A stretch of DNA of 12,978 bases from Caldifarciminota bacterium (GTDB taxonomy: Bacteria; WOR-3; Hydrothermia; UBA1063; CAJXJZ01), in assembly GCA_027073945.1 (NCBI GenBank), contig JALTEL010000039.1:1-12978 (forward strand). Direction: 5' to 3'. The notes beneath the pieces were generated by a model. It was not told the origin of the DNA, searched no databases, and worked only from the letters and a program-made list of their open reading frames with translations. Below, one piece after another: positions 6,778-12,978 of the stretch; position 1 is the first letter of the stretch, and each line of letters starts with the position of its first letter. Both the position numbers and the translations under genes were made by a program.

Positions 6778-8732
6778 GCTGCCTCCTTTTCTGTTAATAT
6801 ATCATAATATTTGCCGTTCCATTTGAACGGTATGAAGGGCTTTCCTCCGTCATCATAGAATTTTGTGAAGAATTCAACATATTGCAGCCTTAAGCTATGA
6901 ACAAAGGCACCCATTGTGTTCACGAATATACTGAAAATATGTCCTCCCACAAATATAAGCGGAGCTAATATAAAACCGGCTATGGGTATCTGAAATACAA
7001 GTGCTGTTAAAATATTGACTGCCATTGCAATGCCTGCGGTAACAATCCCCAGTGCCATAAGCCTGACATAAGAAAGCAAGTCCCCTATAAGGCTGATACC
7101 GCCGTAAATGTTGTAGGCACCTTTGAGGAATTTTTTTATAATATTCTTGCTTTCGCCTGACAGCAGCAGAATTACGGCCAAACCTGCAACTGCTGCATAC
7201 CAGAATGGTGCAGCAGACACATGCAGCATATAATTTTTAAATGCTCCTGCAGCAGCCGATACAAGCACAACAATCCATGCAAGCTCGTTGGATATGCCCT
7301 GGATAATTTCTCTGTTTTTGAACTTTTTTATGGCTCCTACGAGAAGACCGAATAATATCTGAAGGTATCCGAATCCAAGGGAAAGTGCAAAGAATTTCAT
7401 TGTGCCGTTTGTTTTCATGGGGTCAAAAAGCCTGAATTTTGAAACAAATCCGTCCAGAGCAGGGAAAAGACTTTGAATATTCCCGAACCATCCGCCTGTC
7501 ACAGCCCCGGCTATTATTGTTACAGCACCACCTGCCAGTAACATGTAAAACAGATCTTTACCCGCACCCTTGAGTTTTTTGAGAAGATACAGCGATATTA
7601 ACATGAGGGCCAGTCCATATCCGGCATCCGTCAGGCAGAGTGCAAAAAAGACTACAAAGAACGGAGCCATTACGGGAGTTGGATCAAATTCTCTGTAATC
7701 AGGGAGCCCGTAAAGTTTTATGAGAGTTTCAAAGGGAAAGAATTCCCTGTGATTTCGAAGGAGAATGGGAGGCTTTTCATTCCTGTCAGGCGAAACTTCT
7801 TCCATTGATGCTGTGTCAAAGGAGTTTATAATCTTTTTTGTCCTGTCAAAATCAGACTCTTTTACCCAGCCGGTAAGAAATGTCGCACTGTCAGTTTCCA
7901 CGCCGCGTTCATCCACAAGAGACCTTTCCAGAATGTTTGAAAAATAATCATGAAGAATGCGAATTTTCGGCGCATACGTAGCGAATTCTTTGAGTTTAAT
8001 CTCAAGTGCACCCGCTTCCTCTTTTAACACATCAGTTTCTTTGTCTATCATAGCTATTTCCTCACTGGCACTTGATTTGTAACCGTGAAATTCAACTCTT
8101 TCAAATTCATTTTCCTGTAATTTTTGAAGTGTATCTGGGAGTTCAGATTTGAATGTGCCGACCACAATGTATACAAGTCTTTCATCTCTGTTTACCTCGG
8201 AATAGGCGATGTCCTTCAGGTTATTTAAATTCCGTTCCAGGATTTTACCGGGAATAAAAATAACATTGGTATCCTCCCTGTTCATTGAGGAAAGAGGTGC
8301 ATCCATATTCTTCCATGGTAACAAAAATCCTCTCTGCACGTGAAGATTCTGTATCCTTGTCGAGAGATAGACTTTGTCATTATTGAGCGAGATAATATCA
8401 TCTGCCACCTGTTTCCCATCAATGGTTTTAATTGTATCTAAGACATCTTTTTTTGATATGCTTTCCTTTTTTTCAAAAAGTGATTCTAAAAATCCCTCCT
8501 GTTTGAGATAGGGCTTTAAAATAGAAAGTGCATTTTGCAGTGAGGTTACTTTTTGCGCAAGATCTTTTTCAAGTTCTTCCTCGCCCGGCTCGCTGGTTTT
8601 AAATGTTTCTTTTATATCACTGTCTATTTCATCAATATGGATTACACCTTCGTCCTGAAGCTTCTCCAGAATGCTGGCCTTCTCGGACTTATGAAACGTA
8701 AGATAGATTTTTTTTACCTTTTCAATTGCCAT
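6774..8732 (-). CDS. atpI: V/A-type ATPase subunit I (a-subunit homologue)
   Basis: This 652-residue protein is the membrane stator subunit that supplies the ion half-channels against the c-ring and anchors the peripheral stalks. Residues 1 to about 340 form a charged, partly coiled-coil cytoplasmic half. Residues from about 353 to 627 carry seven to eight hydrophobic helices. The segment LLSYVRLMALGIVTAG (552-567) holds Arg557, matching the essential arginine of the V-ATPase a subunit. The conserved C-terminal stretch FVHSLRLQYVEFFTKFY (610-626) is also present, including Arg615. Length is normal for bacterial and archaeal subunit I. Its start overlaps the small stalk subunit gene by 11 bases, and its end overlaps the lipoprotein gene by 4. 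The usual next gene, the proteolipid subunit K, is absent here. Whether the enzyme moves H+ or Na+ cannot be read from this subunit. Confidence 0.95.
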   Translation of the reverse strand: MAIEKVKKIYLTFHKSEKASILEKLQDEGVIHIDEIDSDIKETFKTSEPGEEELEKDLAQKVTSLQNALSILKPYLKQEGFLESLFEKKESISKKDVLDTIKTIDGKQVADDIISLNNDKVYLSTRIQNLHVQRGFLLPWKNMDAPLSSMNREDTNVIFIPGKILERNLNNLKDIAYSEVNRDERLVYIVVGTFKSELPDTLQKLQENEFERVEFHGYKSSASEEIAMIDKETDVLKEEAGALEIKLKEFATYAPKIRILHDYFSNILERSLVDERGVETDSATFLTGWVKESDFDRTKKIINSFDTASMEEVSPDRNEKPPILLRNHREFFPFETLIKLYGLPDYREFDPTPVMAPFFVVFFALCLTDAGYGLALMLISLYLLKKLKGAGKDLFYMLLAGGAVTIIAGAVTGGWFGNIQSLFPALDGFVSKFRLFDPMKTNGTMKFFALSLGFGYLQILFGLLVGAIKKFKNREIIQGISNELAWIVVLVSAAAGAFKNYMLHVSAAPFWYAAVAGLAVILLLSGESKNIIKKFLKGAYNIYGGISLIGDLLSYVRLMALGIVTAGIAMAVNILTALVFQIPIAGFILAPLIFVGGHIFSIFVNTMGAFVHSLRLQYVEFFTKFYDDGGKPFIPFKWNGKYYDILTEKEAA

Positions 8733-9042
8733 TTTCGAAAACTTCGGAAATTAGTAGCTGTGTGGCTTTTTCAAGATTTTTTGTATACAAATCGTTCATT
8801 TTTTTTATATCTGATTTAAAGTAACCCTCAAGCTTTTCCACGTCTTTTTGGGCTTCCGCCTCTGCTTCCTCAAGTAGTTTGTCTTTTATTTGCTGACCTT
8901 CTTTTTTGGCATTTTCTATAATTTGTTTTTTCTGTTTTTCCGCTGCATCTATTTCCATAATAGATTGCTTTTTTGCCTGTTCAATTTTCTCTTTTGCCCT
9001 TTTTTCAGCTTCTTTAACTCTTTTTATCAATTCAACTTTCAT
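8722..9042 (-). CDS. V/A-type ATPase peripheral-stalk subunit (G/H type)
   Basis: This small, highly charged 106-residue protein is predicted to be a continuous helix/coiled coil for most of its length, rich in Lys, Glu, Gln and Ala, with an AEKRAKEKIEQAKKQ-type heptad pattern. That composition and size, and the position directly before subunit I, fit the archaeal-type AhaH or V-ATPase G subunit, which pairs with subunit E to form the peripheral stalk. Coiled coils are low-complexity, so the name depends mainly on gene order. The start is firm: AAGGAGG lies at 9047-9053, a few bases upstream of the ATG, and a promoter lies just beyond that. It is the first gene of the long unit leading to hppA, prs and the ABC transporter. 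Confidence 0.85.
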   Translation of the reverse strand: MKVELIKRVKEAEKRAKEKIEQAKKQSIMEIDAAEKQKKQIIENAKKEGQQIKDKLLEEAEAEAQKDVEKLEGYFKSDIKKMNDLYTKNLEKATQLLISEVFENGN

Positions 9043-9063
9043 GTGTCCTCCTTATGATTTAAT

Positions 9064-9092
9064 ATTTTAACTCAAAGTATAAGTATATGCAA
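9064..9092 (-). promoter_or_regulatory. Sigma-70-type promoter for the ATPase-to-exporter unit
   Basis: On the minus strand, TTGCAT (9087-9092) and TAAAAT (9064-9069) are separated by exactly 17 bases, matching -35 and -10 elements at 4/6 and 5/6 positions. The start of transcription would fall near 9057, leaving a leader of about 15 bases that contains the AAGGAGG ribosome-binding site. The rest of the 9043-9154 spacer shows no other motif. In particular I see no GC-rich hairpin with a U-run after folC, so read-through from the upstream unit is possible. Confidence 0.65.
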
Positions 9093-9154
9093 GAATATGG
9101 GGTAATTAAATGAAAACTGGGTACTCTTAATTCTAAAATGCAGGAAATGTTATA

Positions 9155-10444
9155 CTAAAGTCCGAGTAGTTTTTGCTCAAGATGCAGGTGTTCTATAATC
9201 TCCCCGCATAAATAGAATGAACCTGTTATGAATACTATACCGCTGTTGTCGTCCATAGCATGCTCAAGAGCGTCTTTGCTGTCTTTTTCATATTCAATAT
9301 GTTTTAGAGGCATTGTAGTTTTGCCTTCTGTAAACGACAGAAAAGGGTCAAGTGCCCTTGGGGTCTTGGGCTTTGTGAATATTATCCTATCAAAGGGACC
9401 GTAAAGGGATTTTTTTATATTATCAATTTTCTTGTCTTTCATAATACCAAAAACAAGTGTTTTCTTTTTCTTTTCTTTCCCAAAGTAGTATTTGAATTCT
9501 CTTATTGCATTTGTTAGCGAAAAGGCATTGTGCGCACCGTCAATTATAATATCGGGATTTTTGTGAATTATTTGAAATCTGGATGGTATTGAGAGTCCGT
9601 CAAAAGAAGGCTGTTCAATGCCAAGGAATTTAAGCGTCATTATGGCAATGGCTGCATTCTGTGCCTGGAATCTGCCCATAACAGGTATGAAATAAGGTTC
9701 GGTCTTTTTATAATAATTGAAATTTAAAAGTATGCCTTTTTTTGTTACGCTTGTTATGCTGTAATTAAAATCTATGCCTTCTACAAAGGCTTTTTGCTTT
9801 TTATCTCTTATAATTTCAGTGATTGCCCTCATTGCAAGCGGATGCTGTCTGGCTATTACCAAATTTGTCCTACCCTTTGAAATTCCCATTTTTTCAGTTG
9901 CTATTTTCCCCAGATTATTACCCAGGATTTTGGTGTGGTCAAACCCTATAGGTGTTATAACGGTCAGTGTTTCTGGAATAAGGGATGTTGCATCGAGTCT
10001 TCCACCAAGTCCTGCTTCATATATGCTGAATTTTGCGTTGTTTTGCCTGAAGAATAGCAGAGACATAAGCGTCAGAGTTTCAAAAACAGTTCCTATCCCG
10101 CGTCTTCCGTCAATAAGCGGCATTATTCTCTTGAAAATCTCGGCGAAATCTTCTTTTGAAATTGGAGTGTCATCCAACCTTATCCGTTCTCTCGGGTCCA
10201 CAAGATGAGGCGATGTGAAAAGTCCTGTTTTTTCGCCTGCATTGGAAAATGCTTTTGCTATCATGTGACTCACGGAACCTTTGGCTTTTGTACCTGCAAC
10301 CTTCACAACATTGCTCATTCCAAGCTCAGGATGCCCGGATATTGAAAGCAGATGGGTGAAGGGCTCAAGGCTTTTGGGGCCTTTATTTTTCTTCTCGTAG
10401 TCTATAAGAGAAAAGAGATAACCGCGAGCCTGTTCAAAATCCAT
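9155..10444 (-). CDS. folC: Folylpolyglutamate synthase / dihydrofolate synthase
   Basis: This cytosolic Mur-ligase-family enzyme adds glutamate to dihydropteroate and/or folates using ATP. It has 429 residues from the ATG chosen here. The ATP loop is VAGTKAKGS (49-57); most relatives have GTNGKGS, so the Lys-Ala pair is a variant. The downstream segments are standard: SPHLVDPRERIRLDD (78-92), YEAGLGGRLDAT (142-153), GFDHTKILG (167-175), EKMGI (184-188) with the Lys185 that is usually carbamylated, and DGAHN (302-306). An upstream TTG at 10486 is in frame and would add 14 residues without family resemblance. The ATG at 10444 leaves an 11-base overlap with the Nudix gene and is preferred, although no clear ribosome-binding site precedes either. 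Synthase-only versus bifunctional activity cannot be decided. Confidence 0.94.
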   Translation of the reverse strand: MDFEQARGYLFSLIDYEKKNKGPKSLEPFTHLLSISGHPELGMSNVVKVAGTKAKGSVSHMIAKAFSNAGEKTGLFTSPHLVDPRERIRLDDTPISKEDFAEIFKRIMPLIDGRRGIGTVFETLTLMSLLFFRQNNAKFSIYEAGLGGRLDATSLIPETLTVITPIGFDHTKILGNNLGKIATEKMGISKGRTNLVIARQHPLAMRAITEIIRDKKQKAFVEGIDFNYSITSVTKKGILLNFNYYKKTEPYFIPVMGRFQAQNAAIAIMTLKFLGIEQPSFDGLSIPSRFQIIHKNPDIIIDGAHNAFSLTNAIREFKYYFGKEKKKKTLVFGIMKDKKIDNIKKSLYGPFDRIIFTKPKTPRALDPFLSFTEGKTTMPLKHIEYEKDSKDALEHAMDDNSGIVFITGSFYLCGEIIEHLHLEQKLLGL

Positions 10445-10868
10445 ACAAAGTGCAGATGAATCTGTGAGCCTTCCTGAGTATTTCAATCATGTTTGCAAAC
10501 TTCACTACCTTTTCTGCCGTTTTCAATGATGCCCACATATACCTTATATGTTCCTCAGAGATAACAATTTCTGGATTTTCGCTTTTTGTCCGCGCAAGGA
10601 AGTAGATAACCCTTTTTAGTACATATTTTTTACCCTTTGGGAATGTGTATTCCGTTTGCTCCTTGAATCCGTCAATTATCTCAATGTCATCATAATTTAA
10701 GCCTGTTTCTTCTGTTAGTTCCCTTATGGAAGCCTGCTGCACTGTCTCTGCGCTTTCAACATGCCCTTTTGGGAAGCTCCAGTGTGTAGGGTGCTGCAGA
10801 AGCAGGTATTCAACTTTTCCGTTTTTTAGTCTGAAAAGCACAAATCCAGAAGAAGTTTCAAGAATCAA
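10434..10868 (-). CDS. Nudix hydrolase, Ap4A-hydrolase-like
   Basis: This is a 144-residue single-domain Nudix protein. The Nudix box is complete: Gly35, five residues, Glu41, seven residues, then REL-T-EETGL (49-57), giving the Mg2+-binding glutamates. The preceding HPTHWSFPKGH (26-36) is characteristic of bis(5'-nucleosyl)-tetraphosphatase (Ap4A hydrolase)-like and related members, so hydrolysis of dinucleoside polyphosphates is the best guess; other nucleoside-diphosphate substrates are possible. It starts at TTG, which overlaps the TGA of gltX as TTGA (10865-10868), with AAGG just upstream. Ap4A is a by-product of aminoacyl-tRNA synthetases, so the fixed position behind gltX is suggestive, but that link is inference. 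Confidence 0.9.
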   Translation of the reverse strand: MILETSSGFVLFRLKNGKVEYLLLQHPTHWSFPKGHVESAETVQQASIRELTEETGLNYDDIEIIDGFKEQTEYTFPKGKKYVLKRVIYFLARTKSENPEIVISEEHIRYMWASLKTAEKVVKFANMIEILRKAHRFICTLYGF

Positions 10869-12286
10869 AGCCTTATTCTTTCCCTGGCATTTGCAAGTCT
10901 TGCAAGGACTATGTCTTTTCCCAGAACTTCCATAAGCTCAAATAAACCTGGCCCCACTGTTTTGCCTGTTAGGGCAATCCTGATGGGATGTATGAGCTTC
11001 GCAGCTTTTACACCCGTATGCTCCGCTGTTTGCCTTATTATATCCTCTATTGTCTGTGCATCAAATTTGGGTGCTCTTTCTATTTGATTTTTTACATTTA
11101 AAAGTGTGTCAAAAACAGCCGTGTCCTTAAAATGTTTATTTACCCCCTTTTCTTCAACAGTGAAATCTTCTCTGAAAAAATAATCTGCAAACGGAGGAAA
11201 CTCGGAAAGTGTTCTGATTCTCGTTTTAAAAAGGGGGATTATGCGCTTTAGCATTGCCTCATCCGTTTCACTTTTGATAAGTCCGTAGTCTTTGAAAAAC
11301 GGTAAGCTGAGCGCAAACAATTCGTCGTCCGATTTGCCTTTTATGTAAACGGAGTTCATCCAGTACAATTTGTTGAAATCAAAAATAGAACCCCTCTTTC
11401 CGACCTTTTTCAGATTAAATAGCCTGACCATTTCGGGCAGAGAAACTATCTCCCTGTCTTCGCCAGGCGACCATCCCAGCAAAGCAAGAAAATTTAAGAG
11501 TGCATCAGGAAGTATGCCCAATTTTCTGAATTCAAGCACGGATGTTGCTCCGTGCCTTTTGGAAAGCTTGCCCTTGCCGTCCGGTGCGAGTATTACAGGA
11601 AGGTGCACAAATACCGGTGGTTCCCATCCGAAGAATTGATAGAGCAAAATGTGATAGGGCGTTGAGGGTATCCATTCATCTGCCCTCATGACATGTGTTA
11701 TCCCCATGAGATGGTCATCAACAACATTTGCAAGATGATATGTAGGCAATCCGTCGGACTTTAAAAGTATAAGGTCTTCAAGCTCTGCGTTTTGAACTTT
11801 GATTTTCCCATGCAGGGCATCGGTAAACGAAGTTTGTCCTTCAAGTGGTACTTTTAATCTCACGACGAATTTTTTGTCATTGAGGGCTTTTATCTGTTCA
11901 GGTGTTAGGTCCCGACAGTGTCTGTCATATCCCGGTTTAATGCCCATGGCTCTTTGTTGTTCTCGCAGTTTTGCGAGCCTTTCCGCAGAGCAAAAGCATT
12001 TGTAAGCCCTGCCTTCATCCAGGAGCTTTTGTGCGTATTTCCTGTATATCTCCGCACGCTCTGATTGGAAAACAGGTCCCTCATCCCAGTGTAAGCCCAG
12101 CCATTTCAGCGAGTTCATAATATCGGGTACGGAACTTTCCACAAACCTGCTTCTGTCCGTGTCCTCTATGCGAAGCAAAAATGTTCCGCCATTGCTTTTT
12201 GCAAAGAGATAGTTGTAAAGTGCTGTACGTGCACCTCCAACATGAAGATAACCTGTTGGAGACGGAGCAAATCTAACTTTTACCAT
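10865..12286 (-). CDS. gltX: Glutamyl-tRNA synthetase
   Basis: This class I aminoacyl-tRNA synthetase charges tRNA-Glu with glutamate in the cytosol. It has 473 residues, the usual bacterial length. The HIGH-type motif is PSPTGYLHVGGART (8-21) and the KMSKS-type motif is KLSKRHG (240-246). A probable zinc site is formed by Cys97 and Cys99 with the His123/Cys124 pair, close to the spacing in E. coli GluRS. The C-terminal helical region reads the anticodon; whether this enzyme also charges tRNA-Gln cannot be judged here. The ATG at 12286 is firm by homology (VRFAPSPTG follows at once), yet no ribosome-binding site precedes it. A perfect -10 box ends six bases upstream, which predicts a leaderless message. 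It is the first gene of the gltX-Nudix-folC unit. Confidence 0.97.
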   Translation of the reverse strand: MVKVRFAPSPTGYLHVGGARTALYNYLFAKSNGGTFLLRIEDTDRSRFVESSVPDIMNSLKWLGLHWDEGPVFQSERAEIYRKYAQKLLDEGRAYKCFCSAERLAKLREQQRAMGIKPGYDRHCRDLTPEQIKALNDKKFVVRLKVPLEGQTSFTDALHGKIKVQNAELEDLILLKSDGLPTYHLANVVDDHLMGITHVMRADEWIPSTPYHILLYQFFGWEPPVFVHLPVILAPDGKGKLSKRHGATSVLEFRKLGILPDALLNFLALLGWSPGEDREIVSLPEMVRLFNLKKVGKRGSIFDFNKLYWMNSVYIKGKSDDELFALSLPFFKDYGLIKSETDEAMLKRIIPLFKTRIRTLSEFPPFADYFFREDFTVEEKGVNKHFKDTAVFDTLLNVKNQIERAPKFDAQTIEDIIRQTAEHTGVKAAKLIHPIRIALTGKTVGPGLFELMEVLGKDIVLARLANARERIRL

Positions 12287-12292
12287 AGTAAA

Positions 12293-12321
12293 ATTATAAT
12301 GTCTTTTAAAAGAACAAACAA
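12293..12321 (-). promoter_or_regulatory. Promoter of gltX, predicted leaderless start
   Basis: On the minus strand a perfect TATAAT (12293-12298) lies 17 bases after a weak -35 TTGTTT (12316-12321). Only six bases (TTTACT) separate the -10 box from the gltX ATG, so transcription should begin at or next to the A of the ATG. No purine-rich ribosome-binding site fits in this space. The arrangement matches the TANNNT-six-bases-ATG pattern known for leaderless genes in Deinococcus and actinobacteria. The rest of the 12287-12361 spacer shows no clear terminator for the upstream gene. Confidence 0.7.
12302..12313. promoter_or_regulatory. 12-base perfect palindrome in the gltX promoter spacer
   Basis: TCTTTTAAAAGA reads the same on both strands and lies wholly between the -35 and -10 elements of the gltX promoter. 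That is a location where a bound dimer would block RNA polymerase. In AT-rich DNA such a palindrome can arise by chance, so operator function is only a possibility. Confidence 0.25.
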
Positions 12322-12361
12322 TTAAACATGCGAAGTGTGCTTATTTGCTGCAGAAAACTTA

Positions 12362-12978
12362 TTAACCGTTTTTGACGGAAAGTTGTATGTTAAACCTTTT
12401 AAGTCCGTTAACCATATCATCATACAGACGCTCATTCATACCAATTAACTCGGGCGGGATTATGCCCGTACCTGTAACTTTTCCATTTAGCAAAAGTTCT
12501 GCCATCACAAGTGCCGTATATCCTGTTGTTCTTGACATCGCTGTGATGCCCTCCGTGTAAGTGTCAATCATTTCATAGGTTATCCTCTTGGTATTGTTCT
12601 TTGCCACCACACGAAACAGCATAATGTCCTCAATTTCTTTTTTACTGTATTCTTTTAGAATTCTCAGAAGTTCGTCTTCGGATTGCTGCTTTAACCACGC
12701 TGCATGCCCTCTGTACCTTATGGTTTTTTCAAACATATTTTCGGATTTTATGGTTTTTATCAAGGTCCTCAGTCCGTCGGTATAAAAACACTCAAACACT
12801 CTGTCCTGGAATGTGATTTCTTCAATGCTGCTCAGGGGTTGTACTGTTTTTAGCTCCCCATTTTCCACTATTCTCACGGGTCTTTTGTATTCGGACAAAA
12901 GGTCATATGGATTAAATGTCACGCATAAATTCAGCGGTGGGGCTTCTTTCTGGGGAATACCGCCTACATAAATACCGA
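12362..12978 (-). CDS. Saccharopine/lysine dehydrogenase-family protein, C-terminal part (5' end beyond window)
   Basis: The frame is open from the right edge of the window to a TAA at 12362, giving about 205 residues without a natural start. A GTG at 12922 is internal, because the codons before it encode IYVGGIPQKEAPPLN, which contains the YVGGIP segment typical of this family. Further family landmarks are PLSSIEEITF, MSRTTGYTALVMAELLL near the C-terminus, and a terminal GTGIIPPELIG. The family includes saccharopine dehydrogenases, L-lysine dehydrogenases and carboxynorspermidine synthase; all are NAD(P)-linked cytosolic oxidoreductases of lysine or polyamine metabolism. The N-terminal Rossmann domain, which would help separate them, lies outside the window, so no specific substrate is assigned. 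It is 75 bases upstream of gltX and is probably a separate transcript. Confidence 0.85.
   Translation of the reverse strand, partial: GIYVGGIPQKEAPPLNLCVTFNPYDLLSEYKRPVRIVENGELKTVQPLSSIEEITFQDRVFECFYTDGLRTLIKTIKSENMFEKTIRYRGHAAWLKQQSEDELLRILKEYSKKEIEDIMLFRVVAKNNTKRITYEMIDTYTEGITAMSRTTGYTALVMAELLLNGKVTGTGIIPPELIGMNERLYDDMVNGLKRFNIQLSVKNG

Noticed and set aside
9093..9154. Terminator after folC
   Set aside because: I looked for a GC-rich stem followed by a U-run on the minus strand and found none; only AT-rich sequence without convincing pairing is present.
12362..12922. A complete 186-residue protein starting at the GTG at 12922
   Set aside because: The frame continues to the window edge and the upstream codons carry the family-typical YVGGIP segment, so the GTG is internal and the gene is partial.
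1..12978. Alternative genetic code with UGA reassigned
   Set aside because: TGA serves as the stop of several intact genes (ABC ATPase, prs, subunit I, gltX, Nudix, hppA) at exactly the expected protein ends.
1..12978. Mobile elements, CRISPR arrays, tRNA or rRNA genes
   Set aside because: No transposase or integrase frame, no regularly spaced repeats and no tRNA-like cloverleaf sequence was recognised on either strand; the genes are packed too tightly to leave room for them.

Overview
The window reads as a bacterial chromosome segment of moderate, AT-leaning composition in which every gene I can support lies on the minus strand. So transcription runs from the high-coordinate end to the low-coordinate end. 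An outer-membrane Omp85-like protein and a lipoprotein point to a diderm (Gram-negative-type) cell. A V/A-type ATPase and a membrane pyrophosphatase point to ion-gradient energetics, as often seen in anaerobes and poorly cultured phyla. UGA is used as a stop many times, so the standard bacterial code applies. I cannot place the organism further from the sequence alone.

Layout in the order of transcription: (1) 12978-12362 is the C-terminal part of a saccharopine/lysine dehydrogenase-family enzyme, cut by the window edge. (2) A near-consensus promoter at 12293-12321 sits so close to gltX that the message is probably leaderless. It drives gltX (glutamyl-tRNA synthetase), a Nudix hydrolase and folC, all overlapping. 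(3) After a 112-base spacer with a good promoter (9064-9092) comes a long tightly packed unit: V/A-ATPase stalk subunit G/H, V/A-ATPase subunit I, a TPR lipoprotein, an Omp85-like outer-membrane protein, hppA (membrane pyrophosphatase), prs (PRPP synthase), an ABC ATPase and its permease, which runs off the left edge.

Functionally the second unit mixes ion-motive energy machinery (ATPase subunits, pyrophosphatase), nucleotide precursor synthesis (PRPP), an outer-membrane pair (lipoprotein plus POTRA/barrel protein) and an ABC-2 exporter. PRPP-consuming reactions release pyrophosphate, which the pump can recycle, giving a plausible reason for the prs-hppA junction. Only two V/A-ATPase subunits are present, so the rest must be encoded elsewhere.

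The most notable observation is the Omp85-like gene. Its open frame continues 104 codons upstream of the first ATG/GTG/TTG start and encodes a signal peptide and a POTRA-like domain. It begins at an ATA that overlaps the TAA of the upstream gene in the same 4-base geometry (ATAA) as the ATGA and TTGA junctions used elsewhere here. Standard gene calling would drop this N-terminus. I saw no tRNA, rRNA, CRISPR array, insertion sequence or phage gene. The only stretches without genes are short: 4216-4240, 9043-9154 and 12287-12361.
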